Origin: Mucilaginibacter defluvii
Lineage (GTDB): Bacteria > Bacteroidota > Bacteroidia > Sphingobacteriales > Sphingobacteriaceae
Direction: 5' to 3'
DNA: 64,000 bases
Assembly: GCF_039543225.1 (NCBI RefSeq)
Contig: NZ_BAABJI010000002.1
Location: 806,001 to 870,000, forward strand
How positions within the stretch are numbered: the stretch's first letter is position 1; each line of letters starts with the position of its first letter. Under the pieces are notes generated by a model, which was not told the DNA's origin, searched no databases, and saw nothing but the letters and a program-made list of their open reading frames with translations. The position numbers and the translations under genes are program-made. Positions 8,221 through 16,463 of the stretch are shown here, one piece after another.

Positions 8221-9570
8221 TTAAAAGCCGCTGTCATCAAGCGCGAATGTGTTTTTTCTATCCTTCCATGTGCCTTTGGTAAAGTCAGGGAACTCCTGCG
8301 GGGCATTGCCATCGGCTATTGATTTTTCAGACAATGGAGTGATGACGCTCATGGTCAGCGAATCATAAATATCTATTGGGGTTTGCTTTTTCTGTTTAAC
8401 GGCTTCAACAAATGCATTGAATACAAACCAGTCCATACCGCCGTGGCCTGCGCCTTCGGCAAGGTGTTCGTATTTCTTCCAAAGCGGGTGGTCGTACTTG
8501 GTGAACCACTCGCTGGCTTTATCCCACTCATCATATTTTTTTGATTTGCCCTCGATGTAAACCGCGTCGGCAACATCCATCCAGATACCCTCGGTACCCT
8601 GTACACGGAAACCTAACGAATATGGGCGTGGCAAGTGCGTATCATGCGATAATACAACGGTTTCGCCATTGGCACAGTTTAAAGTAGTGGTGATGATGTC
8701 GCCGTTTTTGAACTTGATATCAGCGTTTTTATTTCCGGGAGAAATCTTTTTGATATACGCCGGTAAGCCTGGTGATTTTGACGCGAACGATACCAAGTTG
8801 GTAAAGCGGTTGCCACGGTTAATGCCAATATAATTCATCACCGGGCCTGCACCGTGGGTTGGGTAGATATCGCCGTTACGCTCTACATTGTACTGAGTAC
8901 GCCATTGCGCCTCGCCCACTGTTTGCGGACCGAACTCGGCACCACCACCATAAAACTGCTTGCCATCATTAAATAATACCTGGCGCAGATCGTGCTGATA
9001 GCCACCCTCAAGGTGTACGATCTCACCGAACAGGTTTTGGCGAACCATGTTCAACGCGGCCATAACATCACGGCGGTAACAAACGTTTTCCAGTGTCATG
9101 TAAGGCACTTTGGTTTCCTCGTATACTTTCAGGATGTCCCAGTGATCCTGTAAAGTAATACCGGCTATCACCTCGCAGCCTACATATTTACCAGCACGCA
9201 TTGAGTCGATAGCCTGATCTTTATGGAACTGCCACGGCGTAGCGATGATTACGCCGTCAATATCTTTCCTGGCGATGAGTTTTTTGTAAGCATCCACACC
9301 GCCGGTATATTCAGCAGGCAGTTTCTTTTTGGCCTTTACAAATTGTTCGCGGCAATATTTTAGTGAGCTTTCCTGTGTATCGCAAATAGCTACAATCTCC
9401 ACATCATCGCGAAGCAAGCCCTCGCTGATGTGGTTACGGCCACGAAGGCCAACACCTATATAACCAAGGCGCACTTTATCCTTAGCTTTACCGAATAACA
9501 TACCTGAAGGCAAAATTGTTAACCCTGCTAATCCGACAGCGGTATTCTTAACAAAATCTCTGCGATCCAT
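8221..9570 (-). CDS. Gfo/Idh/MocA-type glycosidase, GH109-like
   Basis: A 449-aa protein with an N-terminal twin-arginine-like export signal (MDRRDFVKNTAVGLAGL) and a Rossmann fold starting at about residue 33 (RLGYIGVGLRGRNH). The C-terminal substrate domain carries the YPTHGAGPV segment near residue 236, characteristic of the GH109 branch. GH109 enzymes are NAD-dependent alpha-N-acetylgalactosaminidases that bind NAD tightly and work by oxidation, elimination and reduction. The operon context (HexNAc kinase, NagP-like transporter, SusCD) fits. It is the last gene of the operon, 32 bp after the transporter gene. An ordinary sugar dehydrogenase of the same fold is the alternative. Confidence 0.8.
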   Translation of the reverse strand: MDRRDFVKNTAVGLAGLTILPSGMLFGKAKDKVRLGYIGVGLRGRNHISEGLLRDDVEIVAICDTQESSLKYCREQFVKAKKKLPAEYTGGVDAYKKLIARKDIDGVIIATPWQFHKDQAIDSMRAGKYVGCEVIAGITLQDHWDILKVYEETKVPYMTLENVCYRRDVMAALNMVRQNLFGEIVHLEGGYQHDLRQVLFNDGKQFYGGGAEFGPQTVGEAQWRTQYNVERNGDIYPTHGAGPVMNYIGINRGNRFTNLVSFASKSPGLPAYIKKISPGNKNADIKFKNGDIITTTLNCANGETVVLSHDTHLPRPYSLGFRVQGTEGIWMDVADAVYIEGKSKKYDEWDKASEWFTKYDHPLWKKYEHLAEGAGHGGMDWFVFNAFVEAVKQKKQTPIDIYDSLTMSVITPLSEKSIADGNAPQEFPDFTKGTWKDRKNTFALDDSGF

Positions 9571-9602
9571 AATTTTAGTTTTTATTGAGTTGATTTGATT
9601 TT

Positions 9603-10892
9603 TTAGTTTTTAGGCAAGCCTATTTTGTGCCCTTTAACGGCGTAAAGCCATATACATAAATATATGGGTACTAATATAATATAAGCGTATTGCGGGTTAA
9701 ATGAATCGGATAAGGCACCGTATATCAACGGTATAACCGCACCGCCCGAAATACCCATAACCAGCATGGATGCTCCTGTTTTAGTAAACTTACCTAAACC
9801 AGCCAAAGCCATCGGCCATATTGCCGGCCATACCAATGCGTTTGCCAAACCCAACAAGGCGATCATTAAAACAGAAGTGAACCCGCTGGTAACCAAAGCC
9901 AATAGAGAAAATATAACACCTAAGATGCCGCTGCCTTTCATGGCTGTTTCTTGCGTAAAATATTTTGGTATGCAAAGGATGCCGATAAGATACCCTACGA
10001 TCATACATATCAATGTACAGGTAGTAAAGAATTTAGCATAAGTTAGCGCAATACCTTGCGCAGCTCCGTAATTGATCACAGTATCACCGGCAATAACTTC
10101 GGCACCTACGTATAAAAACAAGGTAAAAGCGCCCAATAATAAATGCGGGAACTGAAACACACTTGTTTTGTTAGTTGTTACTGATGGGGTGTCAACAACA
10201 TCCGTGTCATCTTTTTTATCGCTGTCGATTTCGGGCAGGCTTGAGTAATAAATAAATGCGGCGAGTATAACCAGTACGATTACAATGATGATGTAGGGAG
10301 TAATTACTCTTGATGCAAGCTCGTTTAGCTGGACAATTTTCTCATCGACTGACAGCTTTTCTAAACGTTCTTTTAAACCATCGGCATCCTTTAGTGCAAC
10401 CGCGGCTAAAACAATTGGCGCTATAGCCCCTGCAAGCTTATTACATATACCCATAATGCTTATACGCTTGGCAGCACTTTCCGGCGGACCCAATATAGTG
10501 ATATACGGATTTGATGCCGTTTGCAGCAAAGCCAAACCCGTGCCCTGCACAAAAAGACCGAATAAAAATAGACTGTACTGACGGGTAAGCGCGGCCGGAA
10601 TAAATAATAACGCGCCAACAGCTATCACCCCCAAACCTGTTGCCATTCCCCTTTTGTAACCCGTAATATTTAATATCCCTGCTGAAGGCAATGCCATCAA
10701 AAAATAGGCAATGTAAAAGCAAAAAGCGACCAGATAAGCCTCAAGGTTGTTAAGCTCACAGGCCAGTTTAAGGTAAGGTATCAGTACGGAGTTTAACCAG
10801 GTAATAAATCCCAAAATAAAAAACAGGATACCGATCAGGAAAATAGGACTAAGTTTTGATGTTTTTTTTGGAGTACTTTCTGGAGAAATCAT
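9603..10892 (-). CDS. Sugar MFS transporter of the FucP/GluP/NagP branch
   Basis: A 429-aa major facilitator with about twelve membrane helices. The first helix and loop (FFILGFITWLNSVLIPYLK) and the segment GLALLQTASNPYITILGP mark the fucose/glucose/N-acetylglucosamine proton-symporter branch. The neighbours (GH109-like glycosidase, NahK-like kinase) favour an N-acetylhexosamine or a short HexNAc-containing sugar as substrate. It would carry sugars released in the periplasm across the inner membrane. It starts 24 bp after the CBM9-like gene and precedes the GH109-like gene by 32 bp. Transporter class is secure; the substrate is inferred from context. Confidence 0.86.
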   Translation of the reverse strand: MISPESTPKKTSKLSPIFLIGILFFILGFITWLNSVLIPYLKLACELNNLEAYLVAFCFYIAYFLMALPSAGILNITGYKRGMATGLGVIAVGALLFIPAALTRQYSLFLFGLFVQGTGLALLQTASNPYITILGPPESAAKRISIMGICNKLAGAIAPIVLAAVALKDADGLKERLEKLSVDEKIVQLNELASRVITPYIIIVIVLVILAAFIYYSSLPEIDSDKKDDTDVVDTPSVTTNKTSVFQFPHLLLGAFTLFLYVGAEVIAGDTVINYGAAQGIALTYAKFFTTCTLICMIVGYLIGILCIPKYFTQETAMKGSGILGVIFSLLALVTSGFTSVLMIALLGLANALVWPAIWPMALAGLGKFTKTGASMLVMGISGGAVIPLIYGALSDSFNPQYAYIILVPIYLCIWLYAVKGHKIGLPKN

Positions 10893-10916
10893 ATTGCTTA
10901 AATGTTTTAGTGGCCT

Positions 10917-11585
10917 TTAATCTACAGAAAATTCTTCACTTAGTGTAAACTCTACACCATTAAACGAATCGTATCGATGAAAATCGGGAAAATCAGATGC
11001 TACCTGGTTCCAGCACAGGTAATGCGGTTGATCTAATTTATCACCGCATTTATAGGCGTTGATACGTGCATGGGTACCGGATAACCTTAACAGCGGATGA
11101 AATGCAAATACATTCAGCGAAACGGCGACCGTCAACTCCCAGGCAATTCCCTTACCCGAAACTGACCGCAATGTGGTGATATGTTTTATTTCGCTAAGTA
11201 AACCCGCAGGCAAAAACTCACGGCCATAGCGCCCCGAACCATACTGTCCCAAACAAGTTCCGGCACAATTGAATTCTAAATTATAATAGTTAACATCATT
11301 GTCAAAAGCTATAAAAAGCTCCACACAACTGTCGTTATAAACAGGGTCATTGGGGCTTAGATAAGTAGCCTTTACAATCGGCTCGGTAACGTAATATTTA
11401 ACGTAGATATTTTCCTTATCGTAAGCTATTGCAAACCGCGCGGAAACATCTGACACCTGTACGCACCAGCTTGCCGGCAGCAATTGCGCCGAAGGGAAGC
11501 TATCAAGCAGAGCCGAAGCGTCGCCCATACGCGAATACCTGCCTAAAATACCCGAGGGGATATACGGAATACTCATTGCGCTCAT
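10917..11585 (-). CDS. CBM9-like (DOMON-type) carbohydrate-binding protein without signal peptide
   Basis: A 222-aa protein resembling the carbohydrate-binding family 9-like domain: FAIAYDKENIYVKYYVTEP, NDSCVELFIAFDNDVNYYNLEFNCAG and the closing RINAYKCGDKLDQPHYLCW. Such domains usually sit in secreted proteins, yet no signal peptide is visible here, so it may be cytoplasmic. Its start codon overlaps the stop of the NahK-like gene by 4 bp (ATGA at 11585-11582), which implies translational coupling. An alternative start is the Met at codon 4. It may bind the imported sugar or help the kinase, but no enzymatic motif is visible. Confidence 0.75.
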   Translation of the reverse strand: MSAMSIPYIPSGILGRYSRMGDASALLDSFPSAQLLPASWCVQVSDVSARFAIAYDKENIYVKYYVTEPIVKATYLSPNDPVYNDSCVELFIAFDNDVNYYNLEFNCAGTCLGQYGSGRYGREFLPAGLLSEIKHITTLRSVSGKGIAWELTVAVSLNVFAFHPLLRLSGTHARINAYKCGDKLDQPHYLCWNQVASDFPDFHRYDSFNGVEFTLSEEFSVD

Positions 11586-12715
11586 ACCGCCAGCGTCGCT
11601 CCCTTTTTAATACTTTCCATTTGCTTGATGATGATATTGTGCAACTCATTTTTATGGTTTTGCAATAACTCAAAAAGCCTTAACTGCGCTTTGGCCCTTT
11701 GCAGGTTGTGACCATTGAACCTAATTTTGAAATACGTGTCGCCGTTAATAAAATCAGTTAAAAACCGAACAGCCTGCATATATGGTAACAATAATACACC
11801 CATAATCAGGGAGTTAATTTCCGCTTCAGTCAGGAACCGGGCGGCCTCAGTTAAATAACCCTGCGTATAGGCGTTAAACAAAGGTATATTCAGCTTTATT
11901 TTATCCAGATCAGACTCATCTTCAACCGTTTTGTTGATGATAGTGCGTATGGCATCGCCAAAATCATACGCCACATAACCCGCCATAACCGTATCCAGAT
12001 CAATAACGCATTGCGCTTCATCATTACTGTTTAGCAGCACGTTATTAAACTTGGTATCGTTATGCGTTACGCGCTTAGGTAATACCGCCTGTTGCTCGGG
12101 CTGTTGAAAATACTGCATGGTTTCAGCGTAGCGGTAAATAAAATCAAGCTGTGCTTTTACCTCATGCACCCTGCCTTTCAAGTTATAGTTAACAGCTAAT
12201 TTTAGCGCCGCCAAACGGGTTGTTATATTATGAAAATCGGGTATCACCTCATATAGCATTGCCGGATTGAGATCAGCCAGCATGCATTGAAATTTACCGA
12301 AAGCCTTACCTCCTTCAAGAGCCTGCTTTTCGGTTTCAACAACGTCGTAACTTTTGGTGTTACTTAAAAAGTAGCACATGCGCCAATAGTCGCCGTGTTT
12401 GTCATGATAAAAATATTTGCCATCGCGGCCCGGTATCAGCGTCATCACTTCAGTATCTGCCTTAGCCGGGTCTGTTGCCGATACTTTCCTTTTAAGATGA
12501 TCGATTACCAGACACATGTTGTCGGTAAGTGCCGGTACATTGGTAAATATGTGATGATTTATACGCTGCAATAAGTAATCGGTACCACGGGCATCAATAT
12601 TTTTTAAAAAATAGGTATCATTTATATGGCCCGAACCAAAACTTTGCAAAGAGGCCGTATCCGCATTGCAGTTAAAGTTTGCAACAATCTCTGATATATT
12701 TGCTAAGCTTTGCAC
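11582..12715 (-). CDS. NahK-like N-acetylhexosamine 1-kinase (APH fold)
   Basis: A 377-aa kinase of the aminoglycoside phosphotransferase fold. It shows a nucleotide loop FGSGHINDTY (26-35), the catalytic THNDTKFNN (H218, D220) and the metal-binding DLDTV (D239, D241). The spacing and the HNDTK motif match N-acetylhexosamine 1-kinases, which make GlcNAc-1-P or GalNAc-1-P from the free sugar and ATP. The start codon is GTG. It overlaps the CBM9-like gene by 4 bp and lies in the operon with the NagP-like transporter and GH109-like glycosidase, which would deliver its substrate. Other sugar or choline kinases share the fold, so activity is inferred from motif and context together. Confidence 0.78.
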   Translation of the reverse strand: MQSLANISEIVANFNCNADTASLQSFGSGHINDTYFLKNIDARGTDYLLQRINHHIFTNVPALTDNMCLVIDHLKRKVSATDPAKADTEVMTLIPGRDGKYFYHDKHGDYWRMCYFLSNTKSYDVVETEKQALEGGKAFGKFQCMLADLNPAMLYEVIPDFHNITTRLAALKLAVNYNLKGRVHEVKAQLDFIYRYAETMQYFQQPEQQAVLPKRVTHNDTKFNNVLLNSNDEAQCVIDLDTVMAGYVAYDFGDAIRTIINKTVEDESDLDKIKLNIPLFNAYTQGYLTEAARFLTEAEINSLIMGVLLLPYMQAVRFLTDFINGDTYFKIRFNGHNLQRAKAQLRLFELLQNHKNELHNIIIKQMESIKKGATLAV

Positions 12716-12748
12716 GCTGTTTATTTTAACTTAAAATTTTAATGTTTA

Positions 12749-12793
12749 GCCGCCTGTGCCTGCTGTGCTCCAAATCACACACAGCGGCACGGC
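12749..12793 (-). repeat. Intra-operon imperfect hairpin between DUF4832 gene and NahK-like gene
   Basis: An imperfect but long inverted repeat. Arms at about 12749-12767 and 12776-12793 can pair as GCCG-GTGCC-GCTGTG with two small bulges around an 8-base loop. No T run follows on the minus strand, so it is more likely an RNA-processing or stabilising element than a terminator. It separates the surface-protein part of the operon from the catabolic part. Confidence 0.45.
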
Positions 12794-12831
12794 AACCAAA
12801 TTGAAAAAACACTAACTGTAAACTATTGATC

Positions 12832-14382
12832 TTAATTAACTTTAACGGTATGATTAAGCTTATTATAGCCTGTTGATGGCTCCCAAACATCGTTGTTAGC
12901 CAAACGGATGCTGTATTCGGGTTTGCCTGCAATGCTCTCGTACTGATCGGGCAGGTTAAGCAGTAGCTCATACTCACCGGCAGCCATATCATCAGGTATT
13001 TTGATGCTTTCCTCGATCTTGTTAGCACCTGAATACCATTTACGAACATCTGATGCCAGGTCAAACGACTTAACCTCGTTGGTTTGCTTATTACGCAACA
13101 CCAGCTTAGCAGTACGCTTGTTGAATGGCGATGCATAACCGGCATTCTTTAAATTAAGTACGATGTTCATGCTGGTGCCGTGTACTACATTATCAGGTAA
13201 TACGGCGCTTTGCAATACAAAACGGTAGCCTAAGTTCTTCTTGATGTTATCCATACAGCCGCCGGTTTGCCAGTCGTTATTAACATCATTATTATAATGG
13301 GCATTAAGGTAGCTGTAATGCATGGCAGCAAATTCTTCTTGCGCTTTACCGGCCGGTTCGCAATCGTTTGATGGGCTGTAACCGTCTGAACAGGTTTCGC
13401 CGCCAACAGCTACGTATTTACTATCGGCTTTCATGTAATCGCGCAGCACATTTACTACCGAGCCGCCTGATACACGGGGCGATGAGCTGTTGCCGTAATC
13501 TTCATAAGTACCAAAATCGTTAGAGCTGGCCAAAAAGCAATCGTTATGAAAACCGATGCGGGCAATGTCAGCTGAAGTAAATGCTGTACCGTCAGCCAGG
13601 GCAGCAGCTGTGATCGGCGCGTTAACACCATATAAAAAGCGCTGTTTTATTTGCGGATAGCGTACCTGTACCATACGGTCGGCCGGTACAGCATCCAGCA
13701 TGGCGCGCAGTACCTCGGCACGGTCAAGCCAGTTTTTATCCAGTAACTTATTACCCTGGGCGCCATTGGTTGAGGCATCGCCGAAAAAGTCGCTGTAATA
13801 TTGCTCGCCCCAAGTACCTATAAAACCTAATTGCACAGCCGCTATAACATCGGCATTGGCCTGAAGAACCTGTTTAAGCTGCGCGATGTGCCCCAAAATG
13901 ATAGCTTTAGGCGCATCGCCATAAGGCGGACAAATAAATCCTTCCGGACAACTACCCGCCGTTTGGCGAACCGTATACACAAACCTCGGGATTAGCTTTA
14001 CACCAGCGGTACGAGCCGCTACCATATCCTTTTCTACGTTACTTAAAAAAGATGCCGGTATCGGCGTTGACGTAACATTATCTAAAATGTAATACCTGAA
14101 CACCAGCGTGCTATAAACCTTGTAAGTAGCACCTTGTATGGCTTGCTCGCTACGGTAGCTTTTCAGTTCATCTCCATTAAGCAGGCTAAAGTTACTGGCA
14201 TGCGTTTCTGAATAGCGGTAAAAACCACGCTCGGGGTTGGCAAAATCGTCATTACTTTCGGTATAGGTTACATTTACCTTTTCTATTTGCACCAGCTTTT
14301 TGTCGTTATCCTTGCAGGCCTGCATTACAGACAGCGCCGCGAAGGAAAAGCACAGGCAAAAATTATTGAGTTTAAATTTCAT
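12832..14382 (-). CDS. DUF4832/DUF4874 family lipoprotein, glycosidase-like
   Basis: A 516-aa protein with a lipoprotein-type signal (SFAALSVMQAC, lipid cysteine near residue 23). Next come a DUF4874-type N-terminal barrel (NPERGFYRYSETH near 50, then LIPRFVYT and GFIGTWGEQYYSDFFG), and then a DUF4832-type C-terminal part ending in a beta-sandwich. The TIM-barrel-like layout and a conserved acidic residue in TWGEQ suggest a glycoside hydrolase, but no activity is established for the family to my knowledge. It is probably attached to the outer or inner membrane and acts on glycans bound by the SusCD pair of the same operon. It follows the acyltransferase gene by 13 bp. Confidence 0.8.
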   Translation of the reverse strand: MKFKLNNFCLCFSFAALSVMQACKDNDKKLVQIEKVNVTYTESNDDFANPERGFYRYSETHASNFSLLNGDELKSYRSEQAIQGATYKVYSTLVFRYYILDNVTSTPIPASFLSNVEKDMVAARTAGVKLIPRFVYTVRQTAGSCPEGFICPPYGDAPKAIILGHIAQLKQVLQANADVIAAVQLGFIGTWGEQYYSDFFGDASTNGAQGNKLLDKNWLDRAEVLRAMLDAVPADRMVQVRYPQIKQRFLYGVNAPITAAALADGTAFTSADIARIGFHNDCFLASSNDFGTYEDYGNSSSPRVSGGSVVNVLRDYMKADSKYVAVGGETCSDGYSPSNDCEPAGKAQEEFAAMHYSYLNAHYNNDVNNDWQTGGCMDNIKKNLGYRFVLQSAVLPDNVVHGTSMNIVLNLKNAGYASPFNKRTAKLVLRNKQTNEVKSFDLASDVRKWYSGANKIEESIKIPDDMAAGEYELLLNLPDQYESIAGKPEYSIRLANNDVWEPSTGYNKLNHTVKVN

Positions 14383-14395
14383 TGTTCAGAATTAA

Positions 14396-15514
14396 TCAGA
14401 GTTTAAAAAATATTTTTTGTTTGTACAGCCAATAGCATAAACCCCACTCGGCTATCCAGGCAGCTAATGCCGATATCAGTGCGGCGATATGTGCCGGTGT
14501 GTTAAAGAATTGTTGCAGCATACCACCCGTAAAAATATTGACTAAGCCATTTACCCATTGCATCCCGACGGTTTCAAAAAACAGGTAGATGAATATGGCG
14601 TTCATGCCCATTACGGTAAATATCCACGCATGTTTAATGTTTTGCTTCACATCAATCAGCCAATAAATAGCCGCCAGTATAAGCAGTACCCACCCTGCCG
14701 AAGCTAAAGCGAATGAGCTCGTGCTAATGCGTTTTATAATCGGCGTTATCCCGCCCCAATCGAGGCCAAAACCAAGTGAGAGGGCAATCAAACCGCATAA
14801 TACCAACGCTTTTATTTTGTAGTTGGAAGTAGCGGCCGATACCAGCAGCTTACCCGCCAGCACACCCCAAATAGTGTGTGCGGCTGTTGGTATAATATTT
14901 ATGGCAACCCAACCATCGCTGTTTATTTTGCCCATCAGTACGGTATCCATGTATGCGCCAAAGTTATGGTGCTGTACGAAGGGCTGATCAAAACCAGGCA
15001 TCAGCACGGTGCGGTATAATACCTCGGTTAAAATTAATAACACCAATGATACAGCAACCTGAAATGTGAATGAGCGGTTGATGATCAAATACGCGATGAT
15101 ACTGGTTACGGACAGTTGCGTTAGCACGTTCCATAACTCCCAAACCATTTTACCGGCGTACACACAGTGTAACGCCGTACCGCATATAAACAATTTAAAG
15201 CTGCGCCAGAGCACGTGCTTCAGGTTATCATTCCAGCTTACGCCCTTTGCCAGCTTGCGGCTGTAGGATATGTACATGGCCGCCCCTGCCATGAGCATAA
15301 ACGCCGGTTGCACCAAATCCCAAAACCTTAAGCCATGCCATGGGTGATGAAAAAACTGACCGACAATAGCGGCCAATGGCCCGGCCGGATACATCTTACT
15401 CAAAGCAATGTATACATGGCAGCTTTCGGCGCAAAGCAATAGCATAATAATGCCGCGCATTACGTCCAGCGATATGATACGCCCTGTTGAAACCGGGTTA
15501 GCCTGATTGGTCAT
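14396..15514 (-). CDS. Membrane acyltransferase of the HGSNAT/NagX (DUF5009-like) family
   Basis: A 372-aa integral membrane protein with about ten helices. The start SLDVMRGIIMLLL and the motif HHPWHGLRFWDLVQPAFMLMAG (split by a proline, residues about 56-77) are typical of the family that includes heparan-alpha-glucosaminide N-acetyltransferase and bacterial NagX. These proteins are thought to acetylate amino sugars across the membrane, using cytoplasmic acetyl-CoA. In an operon with HexNAc catabolic genes this fits acetylation of a glucosamine residue in the periplasm so that N-acetyl-specific enzymes can act on it. It lies 43 bp after the PKD lipoprotein gene. Family is fairly certain; the reaction is inferred. 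Confidence 0.8.
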   Translation of the reverse strand: MTNQANPVSTGRIISLDVMRGIIMLLLCAESCHVYIALSKMYPAGPLAAIVGQFFHHPWHGLRFWDLVQPAFMLMAGAAMYISYSRKLAKGVSWNDNLKHVLWRSFKLFICGTALHCVYAGKMVWELWNVLTQLSVTSIIAYLIINRSFTFQVAVSLVLLILTEVLYRTVLMPGFDQPFVQHHNFGAYMDTVLMGKINSDGWVAINIIPTAAHTIWGVLAGKLLVSAATSNYKIKALVLCGLIALSLGFGLDWGGITPIIKRISTSSFALASAGWVLLILAAIYWLIDVKQNIKHAWIFTVMGMNAIFIYLFFETVGMQWVNGLVNIFTGGMLQQFFNTPAHIAALISALAAWIAEWGLCYWLYKQKIFFKL

Positions 15515-15557
15515 TTACGAATAAAATGTTTTGTTTATAATCAAGATACGCCGGCAG

Positions 15558-16418
15558 TTATTCGCTCATATCAAGCATGAAACTCGCGGTGCCGTCATCA
15601 GGCGCGCTACCTAGCACTACCGACCAATCGCTTTTTATGGCTTGTATGGCAATACGCAGTCCGCTACCGGTAAGCCCTTTAAGTTTACCACGGGCTATGC
15701 GCATTTCAAACTTTACATTGGCACCGCTTTCAACAATAGTACCTACCTGGTAAGCCTCGGCTATACTTTGCGGGGCGAAACTAAAATCGGCCTGGTTGGC
15801 GCTGTTGTGATAAAAAATGTCTACACCATTGGTTAGCAGCTGGCCTTCGAGCAAAATATCATAGCCCCCCTCGGTAAACGTTCCTGTAGCCAGACCGGTA
15901 GATGGATTGTAATCTGAATCCATGTAGAAATCAAAAATATCACCGTTGGCTTTTTTGCCTACCATATCTACATACACATAAACATAATTACCATCGTAAT
16001 CCATCTTCACTTCGTTAAATACGCCTTTGCGCGCACCCAATGTAATAGCGGTGCTAACACCTGCCCAATCGTTCAGGGTGTTATCATTAATTTTTACAGG
16101 TGTGGTTTTGGCTATACGCAACACGGTTGACGCTTCAGCTTCTTTACCGTTAACTGTAGCATAAAGCGTGGGCACATACTTGCCTTTACCGGGGTAAGTG
16201 TGTGTTGGGTTGGCATCGGTTGAGCTTTCACCGTCGCCAAAATCCCAGCGGTAATTGGTTACACCGTCAGTTTTTACGGTAAACTTGGCTTCGTTGCCCT
16301 CAACGGTTACGTCGTAAAGCAGATCTGTTTTTATTTCGGTACTGTCTTTTTTACATGAGCTTACTGTGCCCAAAGCCAGTATACCCAGTAAACATATATA
16401 TGTCTTAATATTTTTCAT
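15558..16418 (-). CDS. PKD plus CBM9-like surface glycan-binding lipoprotein (SusE position)
   Basis: A 286-aa lipoprotein (lipobox LGTVSSC, cysteine at residue 22). A PKD domain at about residues 40-105 shows the diagnostic YRWDFGDGESS followed by PTHTYPGKGKY. The remainder (about 110-285) resembles a CBM9/DOMON-type sandwich (VYVYVDMVG, FDFYMDSDYNPSTG, FEMRIARGKLKG). It sits directly after susC and susD, where SusE/SusF-type surface glycan-binding proteins are encoded, and is probably such a protein on the outer face of the outer membrane. The ligand is unknown. Confidence 0.8.
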   Translation of the reverse strand: MKNIKTYICLLGILALGTVSSCKKDSTEIKTDLLYDVTVEGNEAKFTVKTDGVTNYRWDFGDGESSTDANPTHTYPGKGKYVPTLYATVNGKEAEASTVLRIAKTTPVKINDNTLNDWAGVSTAITLGARKGVFNEVKMDYDGNYVYVYVDMVGKKANGDIFDFYMDSDYNPSTGLATGTFTEGGYDILLEGQLLTNGVDIFYHNSANQADFSFAPQSIAEAYQVGTIVESGANVKFEMRIARGKLKGLTGSGLRIAIQAIKSDWSVVLGSAPDDGTASFMLDMSE

Positions 16419-16463
16419 ATCACTTGTTCTGTTTAAGTATTTACAGTTTTATTGATAGTTACG

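Noticed and set aside
12726..13145. A 139-codon open frame on the minus strand next to the DUF4832 gene.
   Set aside because: It overlaps the 3' end of the well-supported DUF4832 gene in another frame, and its product has no recognisable pattern.
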